Below, in pieces: positions 51,493-58,946 of a stretch of 64,000 nt of DNA; positions within the stretch are counted from its first letter, which is position 1; each line of letters begins with the position of its first letter. The translations under genes were made by a program, and so were the position numbers. The DNA lies in contig NZ_BMGI01000001.1 in assembly GCF_014640115.1 (NCBI RefSeq), positions 1,076,501 to 1,140,500 on the forward strand, in the 5' to 3' direction. The notes under the pieces are model-generated. The model ran no database searches and was not told where the DNA came from. It was given only the letters and a program-made list of their open reading frames with translations. Source of the stretch: Sinisalibacter lacisalsi (lineage in GTDB: Bacteria; Pseudomonadota; Alphaproteobacteria; Rhodobacterales; Rhodobacteraceae).

Positions 51493-52779
51493 ATGATCCG
51501 CTCGTTGACGGTTTCAGAAAGGTTGGCGCGTCTCATGTCTGTTGAGAGACCCAAATCCGCATCATCGACACCGCCGCACCGGGCCACGCCGCCCGGCTGG
51601 TTCTCGATGCTCGATCGCGGCGCGCTCCAGACGCTGCTGCTGGGCATCGTTGCCGGTGCGGTCATGCTCGCGGCGCTGAACGCATCCAGCCTGATCGCGA
51701 TACCCGCGGTGCTGGCCCTGCTCTGCGCCATTGCCCTCGCGCCCACCGTGCGATGGCTGGAGCGCACCGGAGCCCCCGCATCGCTCTGCGCCGGCCTGGT
51801 TGTCGGCGGTCTGCTCGTCGGTGTGGCGTTCACCGCGTATTCGCTTGCGCCCTCTGCCGAGGCCCTGAGCGACCGCGCGCCGCAGATCCTGCGCGATGTG
51901 GAAGGGCGGGCCCGCCAGATCCTCTCCGAGCTTTCACCGTCGCCAGTAGACGGCTCCGCAACCACGCCTTCGACAGAGCCAGAGAACGCTTTGCCGACAG
52001 CAGAAACCGCCCAGCAAGCGCCGGGCAAGGTCGATGACGCCGACGACACCGCGGATGACGATGCCGTCGACAAGCTGGTGGAGGGCGGCCAGAATATGCT
52101 CACCGACCTGGCGATCAGTGCGCCAGGCGTTGCCCTGGGGGCGGTTTTCTGGGCCATGCTGACCTTCTACATGCTGCGCGACAGGGTGATGCTGGCCCGC
52201 TGGGGCATGTCGATGGTCCCGGGATCTTCAGCGCGGCGGGCGGTCGGTCGGGCCATGCGCGACGTGCGCACGGACGTTGCGCGCTACCTGCTGGCGATCA
52301 CCGCCGTGAATCTGGGGCTCGGGGTCTGCGTTGCCATTGCGTTCCAGCTGCTTGGCGTGGCGAACGCCCCGCTCTGGGGTGTCGCGGCGTCGCTCCTGAA
52401 CTTCATGCCCTTCATCGGCATGGCGATCCTGGCGCTGGTTACGCTTGGTGTAGGGATCGCCTCATTCGATGACCCGATCGTCGCCTTTGCGCCTTTCGCC
52501 GTTGTCGTTGCGCTGAACACGATCGAAGGCCACATCGTCACACCGACGGTCGTCGGCGCGCGCATCCGCATCGCCCCGATCGCCGTCTTCGTGACGATCG
52601 CCTTCGGGGCGTGGCTCTGGGGGGCTGCCGGCGCGCTCGTCGCGACGCCGGCCCTGATCGTGGTGGTGGCCTTCGTTCGGCGGCTCAACGCCGCCGTGCA
52701 CCCGTCACTCCCGCCGCGCCAGCAGGAAGGCCGCGAGGAACGCGGCCAACGGGGCAAGCGGGGCCAGTGGCCGGGCTGA
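51493..52779 (+). CDS. AI-2E-family (PerM/TqsA-type) membrane transporter
   Basis: A 428-residue permease with about eight hydrophobic segments. After a cytoplasmic lead (about 1-40) come two pairs of helices, an acidic, low-complexity loop with DADDTADDDAVDK at about 180-192, and the C-terminal region with the family blocks LNFMPFIGMAILALVTLGVG and EGHIVTPTVVGARIRIAPIAVFVTIAFGAWLWGAAGALVATPAL. The transported compound is unknown. A second ATG at 51538 is possible. Its 3' end overlaps the end of the convergent holin-like gene by 75 bases. Confidence 0.88.
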   Translation: MIRSLTVSERLARLMSVERPKSASSTPPHRATPPGWFSMLDRGALQTLLLGIVAGAVMLAALNASSLIAIPAVLALLCAIALAPTVRWLERTGAPASLCAGLVVGGLLVGVAFTAYSLAPSAEALSDRAPQILRDVEGRARQILSELSPSPVDGSATTPSTEPENALPTAETAQQAPGKVDDADDTADDDAVDKLVEGGQNMLTDLAISAPGVALGAVFWAMLTFYMLRDRVMLARWGMSMVPGSSARRAVGRAMRDVRTDVARYLLAITAVNLGLGVCVAIAFQLLGVANAPLWGVAASLLNFMPFIGMAILALVTLGVGIASFDDPIVAFAPFAVVVALNTIEGHIVTPTVVGARIRIAPIAVFVTIAFGAWLWGAAGALVATPALIVVVAFVRRLNAAVHPSLPPRQQEGREERGQRGKRGQWPG

Positions 52780-53100
52780 ACGGGTGAGCGCGGACACCAA
52801 GGCGATGTCGGCGGCGGCGCGGTTTCGCGCCGCGGCGATCTTCGCTGCCTTGCGGGCTGCAAGAGTCCGCCCGACAAGGAACACCGCCACGGCAAGCACC
52901 GCGAAGAACGCGGCAAGCACAAGCGCCGCGGTCTGAAAGCCGAACGCGGCGGTGAGCGCGGCGAACGCCGCCGCGACAAGAAAGGCCACGGCCACCACCG
53001 CGAGCGCCAATGTGGCGACCGCTGTCGCGACCCGCCCCGCCGCATCGCCAAGATGCGCGGCGAGGAGATCGCGAAGCGGAGCGAAAAGCGGCAGTGCCAT
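52705..53100 (-). CDS. Holin-like/DUF1469-type membrane protein
   Basis: A 131-residue alanine-rich protein with two long hydrophobic helices (VATAVATLALAVVAVAFLVAAAFAAL and FQTAALVLAAFFAVLAVAVFLVG) in a layout like the phage-holin superfamily III proteins that often accompany DUF883 genes. It is 5 bases after the DUF883 gene and in the same unit. The last 25 codons overlap the end of the plus-strand permease gene. The Ala/Pro-rich end (LAPLAPLAAFLAAFLLARRE) is antisense to that gene and may not be under strong selection. Confidence 0.7.
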   Translation of the reverse strand: MALPLFAPLRDLLAAHLGDAAGRVATAVATLALAVVAVAFLVAAAFAALTAAFGFQTAALVLAAFFAVLAVAVFLVGRTLAARKAAKIAAARNRAAADIALVSALTRSARPLAPLAPLAAFLAAFLLARRE

Positions 53101-53105
53101 CAATA

Positions 53106-53375
53106 TCAGCCTTTCCGCGCCATCAGGCCGAGCAGAAGCCCGACACCTGCGGCAATTCCGACAGCGGTCAGCGGATGCGCGATCACCGCGTTGGTGGCCG
53201 TTGCCTGTGCGTCGCGACGGGTCTGGCTGATCTGCTGCCCGGCCACGTCGATTCCTTCGGACATGTCGTTCCTGACCGTCTTGGCGAGCTTCACAAGATC
53301 TGCCCGCAGATCCTCGATCTGCTGGCTGAGATCGTCGGCAGCGTCTTTCGTGGTCGATTTCACGGTGGCGTTCAT
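53106..53375 (-). CDS. DUF883 (ElaB/YqjD-type) membrane-anchored protein
   Basis: An 89-residue protein: a coiled, polar first part (KDAADDLSQQIEDLRADLVKLAKTVRNDMSEG, about 10-42) and a C-terminal anchor (HPLTAVGIAAGVGLLLGLMARKG) with the family's H/R-P-x2-A-V-x-x-A-x-G-x-G-x-L-x-G-x-L. E. coli relatives bind ribosomes at the membrane in stationary phase; that role here is only inferred. It forms an operon with the holin-like gene. Confidence 0.9.
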   Translation of the reverse strand: MNATVKSTTKDAADDLSQQIEDLRADLVKLAKTVRNDMSEGIDVAGQQISQTRRDAQATATNAVIAHPLTAVGIAAGVGLLLGLMARKG

Positions 53376-53508
53376 CTTGTTTCTCCAGAGAATGGTCCGT
53401 CACCCCGGATCGTGCCGGGGCTCACATCGACCCTCGCCAATCTCGATCGACTGGCGCTGGCCGTCACGTATAAGGTTGCCGCTCGGCGGATGGCCGTGGG
53501 CGCCATGC

Positions 53509-53583
53509 TCAACGCAGGCCGAAGAAGCCCAGAATTAACAGCACGATCACGACGAGTCCGACGATGTAGATGATCCGGTTCAT
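53509..53583 (-). CDS. 24-residue single-helix membrane peptide
   Basis: The frame ATG-to-TGA encodes MNRIIYIVGLVVIVLLILGFFGLR: a positive start, one perfect membrane helix and a positive end. The ATG is preceded by GGGGGAAA, a strong ribosome site at the right distance. Small peptides with this pattern are found in Alphaproteobacteria. It is 133 bases upstream of the DUF883 gene on the same strand. The strength of the translation signal is the main argument. Confidence 0.65.
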   Translation of the reverse strand: MNRIIYIVGLVVIVLLILGFFGLR

Positions 53584-53744
53584 AGTTTCCCCCTTTTCTG
53601 GATGGTCGGCATATGGCCGTCCACCGGTTCAAGACTAGCGATTTTCAGGCTAATCGCCACAACATGGATCAGCATCCGGGCGTTCCGCGACAGGCGTGAA
53701 AGACGCGCGCTGCCGCGAAAAGCCCGGAGCCGGTCCGGTTGGGT

Positions 53745-55751
53745 TTACCGCACCAGCGGCGTGATCCGGCGCACGGAAACACGACGGTTGAGACGTTCGG
53801 CCTCCAAGGTCGGGATCCTCAGGAAGCTTTCGCCATAGCCTTGCACGATCATGTTCTCCGTCGGCACCCGGAAATACTCGCTCAGCGCGAGCGCAACGGA
53901 CTCGGCCCGCCGATCCGACAGCAGGAGGTTGTAGCCCGCGTCGCCGACCGCGTCGGTGTGGCCCTCGATGAGGAACAACTCGGTCGGATCGTCGCGGATG
54001 AGTTCACGCATCAGCTGGCCCATCTGCTGAAGCTGCTCGGCCTGCGAAGGCTGGACGGCGGCGGAGTTCGTGGCAAAGGTGATTGCCTCGAGGTTGATCT
54101 CGGGCGCCAGCTCGCGCACTTCGACAATATCCCGCACCTGGCGCAGGCTGAAACTGCGCCCGAAGTCGCGCTGATCGGCTGCCAACAGCGCCAGTCGCAG
54201 GCTTTCGCGATCGTTCGCCGCGCGGTAATCGTAGTCGTCGTAATTCGGCTCGGGCAGGTTGCGCACGACCACGGGTTCGAAGCTCCGGGTGTCGTCGATC
54301 AACAGGTATTCGGTCCCGTCCGGTTCGATGCGGATACGGCGCAGTGCACGACCGGTAGAATCGCGAATGGTGATGATCCGCGTGCCATCGTCACGGGTGA
54401 CGGTGGTGCGGGTCGAGCCATCAGTGAAGCGTTCGGTGCGCACTTCCGAGCCCGGCTGGCGCAGAAGCGCGTCGTCGTCCTTGAGCACCCGGTAGGTTCC
54501 GTCATCTTCGAGCACGACGACCCGATCACCGGTGTTGGCTTCCACCCTTTGGCCATTGGCCAGGATCGCGCCGACGGCTACCGCGCCGAGCACGAACAGG
54601 CCGGCCTTCTGGAGATCGGTCATTCCGCTGTCGCGTTGTTCCATCACCGTCGCGTCGGCGTCGGCTTCAGTTGATGCCTCGGCGTCGGCGTCCGCAGTCG
54701 TTTCACTGAACTCCTCGCTGCTGGAGCGGTAGGTGCGTTCGGTGACGGTCTCGGTGGTCACTTCGGTTTCCGCTTCGGCCTCGGCACCAGTCTCGGCCCC
54801 GATCGCGGCGATGTCCTCACCGGTCAGCTCGTCTACGCAGCGGATGGTTCCGTCGGGATCGACCACTTCGGCGAGGCAATCTTCGGCGTCGGATGCGGGG
54901 CGAGGCGGCGCCGGTGTTTCGGCGGCGGTCTTGTCCTCTTGCTCGGCCTCCTCGGTGGTGTCGGCTTCTGCTTCAACTTCTGCTTCAGGGGCGGCTTTCG
55001 CGGCCTCTTCGGCTTCGGCGGCGGCCTGCGCGGCGGCATCGGCCTCGAACTCGGCTTGCGCCTCGGCATCGGCCTGAGCCTCCGCTTCGGCTTGTGCCTC
55101 CGCCTCGGCTTCCGCTTCCGCCTCGGCTTCCGCCTCCGCTTCGGCTTGCGCGGCGGCTTCCGCTTCAGCCTCGGCTTGCGCCTCCGCTTCGGCTTCAGCC
55201 TCGGCTTGCGCCTCCGCCTCAGCTTGTGCGTTGGCATCGGCGTCGCCTGCTGCTTCTGCTTCGGCGTCTTCCACCGCTTGCGCTTCCGCTTCCGACGCGG
55301 CCTGGGCCGCGGCCGCGGCTTCGGCCTTGAGCCGTGCGACGGTGTCGGCCGCCGTCGCCGCCTTCACTTCGGCTTCGGCCGCGACCCGCGCCAATTCCGC
55401 GGCCTCGGCTTCGGCCTCGGCTTTTGCCGCGTCATCGGCCTCGGTCGCAGCTTGCGCAGCGGCATCGGCGTCGCTCGCGGCTTGTGCGGCGGCTTCAGAC
55501 GCCGCCCGCGCTTCCGCCTCGGCGGCGGCCAGGAGTTCCTCGATGTGGCGTTCGCAGGCGAGCGCGTCGAGGATCATGGCCTCGGCGCAGATTTCCTCGA
55601 ATGAGCGGGGGTCGGATGTATCAAGCCGGATTCCCTCTCCTGTGATCGTGCCCTCCCCGGCGATGGTGGATTGCGTTATCGCGGGAAGCGGCTGCAAGAG
55701 CGAGAGCGCGGCAAAGATTGCAGTTGTTGTCTTCAGAGATTTCGAACTCAT
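53745..55751 (-). CDS. OmpA-family protein with very long Ala/Glu-rich repeat region
   Basis: A 668-residue envelope protein. The signal peptide is MSSKSLKTTTAIFAALSLLQPLPAITQ. Residues about 72-267 are nearly only Ala, Glu, Gln and Asp in AE/AQ repeats, expected to form one long helix or coiled coil. A middle part with a hydrophobic stretch (LFVLGAVAVGAILANG, about 386-401) and beta-rich sequence follows. The OmpA domain is at about 560-668 (ELFLIEGHTDAVGDAGYNLLLSDRRAESVALAL...LNRRVSVRRITPL) and binds peptidoglycan. The repeat may span the periplasm. AAGGTGA before the ATG is a good ribosome site. Confidence 0.88.
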   Translation of the reverse strand: MSSKSLKTTTAIFAALSLLQPLPAITQSTIAGEGTITGEGIRLDTSDPRSFEEICAEAMILDALACERHIEELLAAAEAEARAASEAAAQAASDADAAAQAATEADDAAKAEAEAEAAELARVAAEAEVKAATAADTVARLKAEAAAAAQAASEAEAQAVEDAEAEAAGDADANAQAEAEAQAEAEAEAEAQAEAEAEAAAQAEAEAEAEAEAEAEAEAQAEAEAQADAEAQAEFEADAAAQAAAEAEEAAKAAPEAEVEAEADTTEEAEQEDKTAAETPAPPRPASDAEDCLAEVVDPDGTIRCVDELTGEDIAAIGAETGAEAEAETEVTTETVTERTYRSSSEEFSETTADADAEASTEADADATVMEQRDSGMTDLQKAGLFVLGAVAVGAILANGQRVEANTGDRVVVLEDDGTYRVLKDDDALLRQPGSEVRTERFTDGSTRTTVTRDDGTRIITIRDSTGRALRRIRIEPDGTEYLLIDDTRSFEPVVVRNLPEPNYDDYDYRAANDRESLRLALLAADQRDFGRSFSLRQVRDIVEVRELAPEINLEAITFATNSAAVQPSQAEQLQQMGQLMRELIRDDPTELFLIEGHTDAVGDAGYNLLLSDRRAESVALALSEYFRVPTENMIVQGYGESFLRIPTLEAERLNRRVSVRRITPLVR
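54950..55540. repeat. Low-complexity DNA repeat inside the OmpA-type gene
   Basis: Degenerate repeats of units like GCTTCGGC and GCCTCGGC (plus-strand reading) encode the Ala/Glu helix of the minus-strand gene. Unit order is irregular but many 12-18 base blocks recur, so slippage and length variation are likely. Confidence 0.8.
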
Positions 55752-56132
55752 TTCGTCACCTTTTCTAGGTTAACGCGGTTCGCCCGGCATCCCCCAGTCT
55801 CGATCACACAGGGGAGGGGCAACCGCTGAACCAAAACCGGCGCTTCGATGAGTCCTGATATTAACAGAATTTGCGCGACGGGTCTTGGATTCTCCATGAT
55901 CAAAATAGGCGGAGATGATATTCTCGAGACTGATCCAGGTTTGCCTCCCGCATTTTTGCCGGGAGCGGGAAAGGGGCCGGGTGCCATTCGGGGCGCACTG
56001 ATCCAGGTAAGTGCGTCGGGCCGGGGACCGATTATGGTCAAACTCGCCTTTCGCGAACGGTGTCTGGTCAGGGCCTTGGATGGCTCCGGCCAGTGCAGGA
56101 CCGACAGGCCACAACCGAATGGAAAATGAAAC
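55752..56132. other. Divergent intergenic region without a recognised gene
   Basis: These 381 bases lie between the OmpA-type gene (-) and the DUF3185 gene (+). They are less GC-rich than the neighbours near 55850-55910. The only longer frame (55848-56129, +) has no recognisable product or ribosome site. It should hold both promoters. Confidence 0.5.
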
Positions 56133-56345
56133 ATGACCCAGACAAATACCCTCGGCTTCGTCGCCTTGGCGGTCGGCGTCGCGCTGCTCTTTTTCGGCTG
56201 GCAGTCATCGAATGCGCCGGTCGATCAGATGTCGGAGGCGCTGACCGGTCGCTTTACCGGTACCACGATGTGGTATATAATCGGGGGATTGATCGGCGTC
56301 GTCACAGGTGCCGCGCTGCTGTTGCGGGGCTACTCCCGCAGGTGA
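56133..56345 (+). CDS. DUF3185 small membrane protein
   Basis: A 70-residue protein with two membrane helices (GFVALAVGVALLFFGW and MWYIIGGLIGVVTGAALLL) joined by the family's conserved loop SSNAPVDQMSEALTGRFTGTTMWY. Function is unknown; the family often appears with stress or envelope genes. It stands 106 bases ahead of another small membrane gene. Confidence 0.85.
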   Translation: MTQTNTLGFVALAVGVALLFFGWQSSNAPVDQMSEALTGRFTGTTMWYIIGGLIGVVTGAALLLRGYSRR

Positions 56346-56451
56346 TCTCCTGTCGACCACGCTTCTTGCACGTTTGGACACGGTCCGGGCGCTTTCACGA
56401 TATATGGGCCGGCTTCGGTCCGACTGAACTCTTCATCCAGGGAACACTTAC

Positions 56452-56634
56452 ATGTCACTCATCAATCTGATCATCACACTGGTCGTCGTTGGCGTCGGTC
56501 TCTGGGCGATCAACACCTATATCCCGATGGATCGAAAGATTAAGTCGATCCTGAACGTGGTCGTCGTGATCCTCGTCGTCCTCTGGCTGTTGCGTGGCTT
56601 CGGGGTGCTGAACTCGCTCAACATCGGGATGTGA
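56452..56634 (+). CDS. Thivi_2564-type small membrane protein
   Basis: A 60-residue protein: MSLINLIITLVVVGVGLWAINTYIPMDRKIKSILNVVVVILVVLWLLRGFGVL. Two membrane helices flank the conserved I-P-M-D-x-x-I-K-x-I-L-N hinge, which marks this family of unknown function. The frame is short but the signature is complete. Confidence 0.85.
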   Translation: MSLINLIITLVVVGVGLWAINTYIPMDRKIKSILNVVVVILVVLWLLRGFGVLNSLNIGM

Positions 56635-56749
56635 CGCGATCGGGCACTCGGTGTTGTCGTGCAGCGGGAATGGTGTTTGTTGCCGCTGAAGCGGCGTCAT
56701 TGTCGCGCCACGGGCGAATGCGCATCGAGGCAGCGGAAGGGAATTTGAC

Positions 56750-57565
56750 ATGCGCGTAAGCATCGGGTGCCGCTTTCAATTCAACTTCCCCCAGCCCACG
56801 CCGTTGATCGCGATGCTCAACGTGCACTACTCGCGCTTCGGCGATCTGGAGCGGGCCGACTACCTCGTGACCTCGCCCAGCGTGGCGCTCGAAAGCTACC
56901 GCGACGGTTTCGGAAACTGGTGCACGCGGATGGTGGCGCCTGCTGGCGACTTCACGATCTCGTCTGATGGCGTGTTCCGGGATGGGGGCGAACCGGATCC
57001 CGTTTCGCCCGGTGCGGCTCAGCACGAGGTGCAGGACCTGCCGTTCGAGACACTCGTCTTTCTCCTCGGCAGCCGCTACTGCGACACGGATCTGCTTTCG
57101 GACGAGGCGTGGCGACTGTTCGAGAAAACCGAGCCGGGATGGGCGCGGGTGCAGGCGATTTGCGATTTCGTCCACGACAGCGTGACCTTTGACTACATGA
57201 AGGCGAGCGCCACGCGCACCGCGTCCCAAACCCTCGCCGAGCGGCATGGCGTCTGCCGCGACTTCGCACATCTGGCGATCACGTTCTGCCGCTGCGTGAA
57301 CATCCCGGCCCGCTACTGCACCGGCTATCTCAGCGATATCGGCGAACCGGAACCCCATCCGCCCGGCGATTTCGCGGCCTGGATCGAGGTGTTCCTCGAC
57401 AACCGATGGTGGGTCTTCGATCCGCGCAACAACACGCGGCGAACCGCCAGGATCCTCGTTGCGCGTGGACGGGACGCGGCGGATGTTCCGCTGACGCAAA
57501 CCTTCGGCCCAGCCACCTTGACGGATTTCCGGGTCTGGACCGTCGAGGCGGAAGAAGACCCTTAG
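56750..57565 (+). CDS. Transglutaminase-like family protein
   Basis: A 271-residue protein with an N-terminal beta domain (about 1-95) and a transglutaminase-like core (about 150-250). The nucleophile is in ERHGVCRDFAHLAITFCRCVNIPARYCTGY (Cys near 168). The His motif that usually reads HAW is here PGDFAAWIEVFLDNRWWVFDPRNN, so the canonical His is replaced by Ala, while the Asp (FDPRNN) is kept. It may use a different residue or be non-catalytic; close relatives may share the change. No signal peptide is visible. It stands alone after the small membrane genes. Confidence 0.85.
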   Translation: MRVSIGCRFQFNFPQPTPLIAMLNVHYSRFGDLERADYLVTSPSVALESYRDGFGNWCTRMVAPAGDFTISSDGVFRDGGEPDPVSPGAAQHEVQDLPFETLVFLLGSRYCDTDLLSDEAWRLFEKTEPGWARVQAICDFVHDSVTFDYMKASATRTASQTLAERHGVCRDFAHLAITFCRCVNIPARYCTGYLSDIGEPEPHPPGDFAAWIEVFLDNRWWVFDPRNNTRRTARILVARGRDAADVPLTQTFGPATLTDFRVWTVEAEEDP

Positions 57566-57810
57566 GGCGCAGCGCCCGAGGGTCGTATTCGATCGCCCGG
57601 ACCCCCATATCAATAAGGTACAGGCCGGGTCATCCGTCCTTTTGCGGCGATCGGTTGAGGCATCTCGCCTTCCGATCATGTGACGCGGGCCCGTACGGCT
57701 CCGGTGTGTGAAGCCATCACGCCCGGCGCCGACTTTCATTCACGGCGAAGACTGCATCCGTTGCGCTCCGCGTATCGGGCGGCTCGCTCTTGCCCCGGGG
57801 GGATCACGAA

Positions 57811-58302
57811 TTGACATCCACAATCAAGACAAGGGCCATCTTTGCCCAGTCTTTCGAACTCGCAGGCTTCGACGAGACGCTCCCCGCCGGGGAGTACGAG
57901 ATCGAGACCGACCTTCTGGAGCTCCCCGACCGGATCGAGCCGGGCGACTGGACCTCGTCGGTTCGCGTGCGCCTTCACCCAAGGGCTTCGCACCCCGGCC
58001 TGGCCCGGACACTGACCGTTCCCCTCGCCGATCTGGAACAGGCGGTTGCCAGAGACAAGCTGACTGGAAAGACGCTCACGGATTTCTTCCTCGAGGAGAT
58101 GCTGGCCGATCCGATGATCCGCCTCTTCATGCGCGCCGATGGCGTCGACGAGGCCGAGATCCGCGAGCTCTACGTGGGCCGGACCGGCAAGCAGACCGGC
58201 GTTGACGACAGGACGACCGGGCAAGGGGAAACGACGTCCGGCGGTCGAGCCCCTGCGCGAACACCCGCCCCGCCGGTTTCGCGCCCGGAGATCGGCGAAT
58301 GA
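57811..58302 (+). CDS. Hypothetical protein of 163 residues, TTG start
   Basis: A soluble protein with a beta-rich first part (TIKTRAIFAQSFELAGFDETLPAGEYEIETDLLELPDRI, SSVRVRLHP), a helical middle (TVPLADLEQAVARDKLTGKTLTDFFLEEMLADPMIRLFMRADGVDEAEIREL) and a Pro/Gly-rich tail. The start is taken as TTG at 57811 because GGGGGGA lies seven bases upstream; TTG at 57790 has no such site. No family was recognised. It is followed, after 61 bases, by a zinc-ribbon gene. Confidence 0.6.
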   Translation: MTSTIKTRAIFAQSFELAGFDETLPAGEYEIETDLLELPDRIEPGDWTSSVRVRLHPRASHPGLARTLTVPLADLEQAVARDKLTGKTLTDFFLEEMLADPMIRLFMRADGVDEAEIRELYVGRTGKQTGVDDRTTGQGETTSGGRAPARTPAPPVSRPEIGE

Positions 58303-58363
58303 GCGATGCGGGAAAGCGAGCCCCCGAAGGCCCGGCCCGCCCGACCAAACCCAAGGAGTGAAA

Positions 58364-58579
58364 ATGATGACAGATAGCGCGGAGACGTTTCAGACGGTCG
58401 TAAAGGCGCAAGGCGATGTTGCGGCAGAACGCAGTTGCCTGCGTTGCAGGACGGTGTTTCGCAGCGAAGGGTTCGGCGAGCGCATATGCCCGCGGTGCAA
58501 GAGCACGACGTCGTGGCGCTCGGCGATTCCCGAGGGAAACGGGCAATCCCGCCGGCGCTCTTCCGGCCGATCGTCCTGA
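58364..58579 (+). CDS. Small zinc-ribbon protein
   Basis: A 71-residue protein with two Cys pairs, CLRC (about 25-28) and CPRC (about 41-44), separated by 12 residues (RTVFRSEGFGERI), which should bind zinc. The end is basic and Ser-rich (GNGQSRRRSSGRSS). AAGGAG at 58353-58358 supports the ATG at 58364. Such small zinc ribbons may bind nucleic acid or protein; no function is known here. Confidence 0.65.
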   Translation: MMTDSAETFQTVVKAQGDVAAERSCLRCRTVFRSEGFGERICPRCKSTTSWRSAIPEGNGQSRRRSSGRSS

Positions 58580-58946
58580 CCGACCGGGGACAAATCGCGA
58601 GTGACCTGGTGCCGGCACGCACGAACCGGTGCGTTGCCCCGATCCGCTTGATCGTGAGAGAAAAACGCCGGGTCTTCGCTCATACGAGAGGTTGGCGCCA
58701 GAAGCCCGGTGCGCCCGTGGCAGGCCCATAACCGCGAAGAACTGCGCGGCATCCGGCCACGGTTCATGCCGACGTAGAGTGCTTGGTGGCGGCGCGCCGT
58801 TCTCCGCCAGTGGCGCGATGCGGACGCCCGGTTCGGTCTTGCTGCGCTTTTGGCCGGTTCATCGTGCGTGGTGAAGTTGGGGCAGGGGGCACGTCAACGG
58901 CCAATCATCCTGCCTCAAGGTCGGCGACCGGCGTTACCCATTCGGA
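58580..58946. other. Intergenic region without a recognised gene
   Basis: A 367-base stretch between the zinc-ribbon gene (+) and the end of the SbcC-like gene (-). Frames on both strands lack features and good starts. No clear terminator was found by eye. Confidence 0.45.

Noticed and set aside
54950-55540. Repeated DNA as a possible CRISPR array
   Set aside because: There are no constant repeats with unique spacers; the repeats are in frame and encode an Ala/Glu helix.
55848-56129. 93-codon frame between the OmpA-type gene and DUF3185
   Set aside because: No ribosome site, no recognisable sequence, and it covers the expected promoter region.
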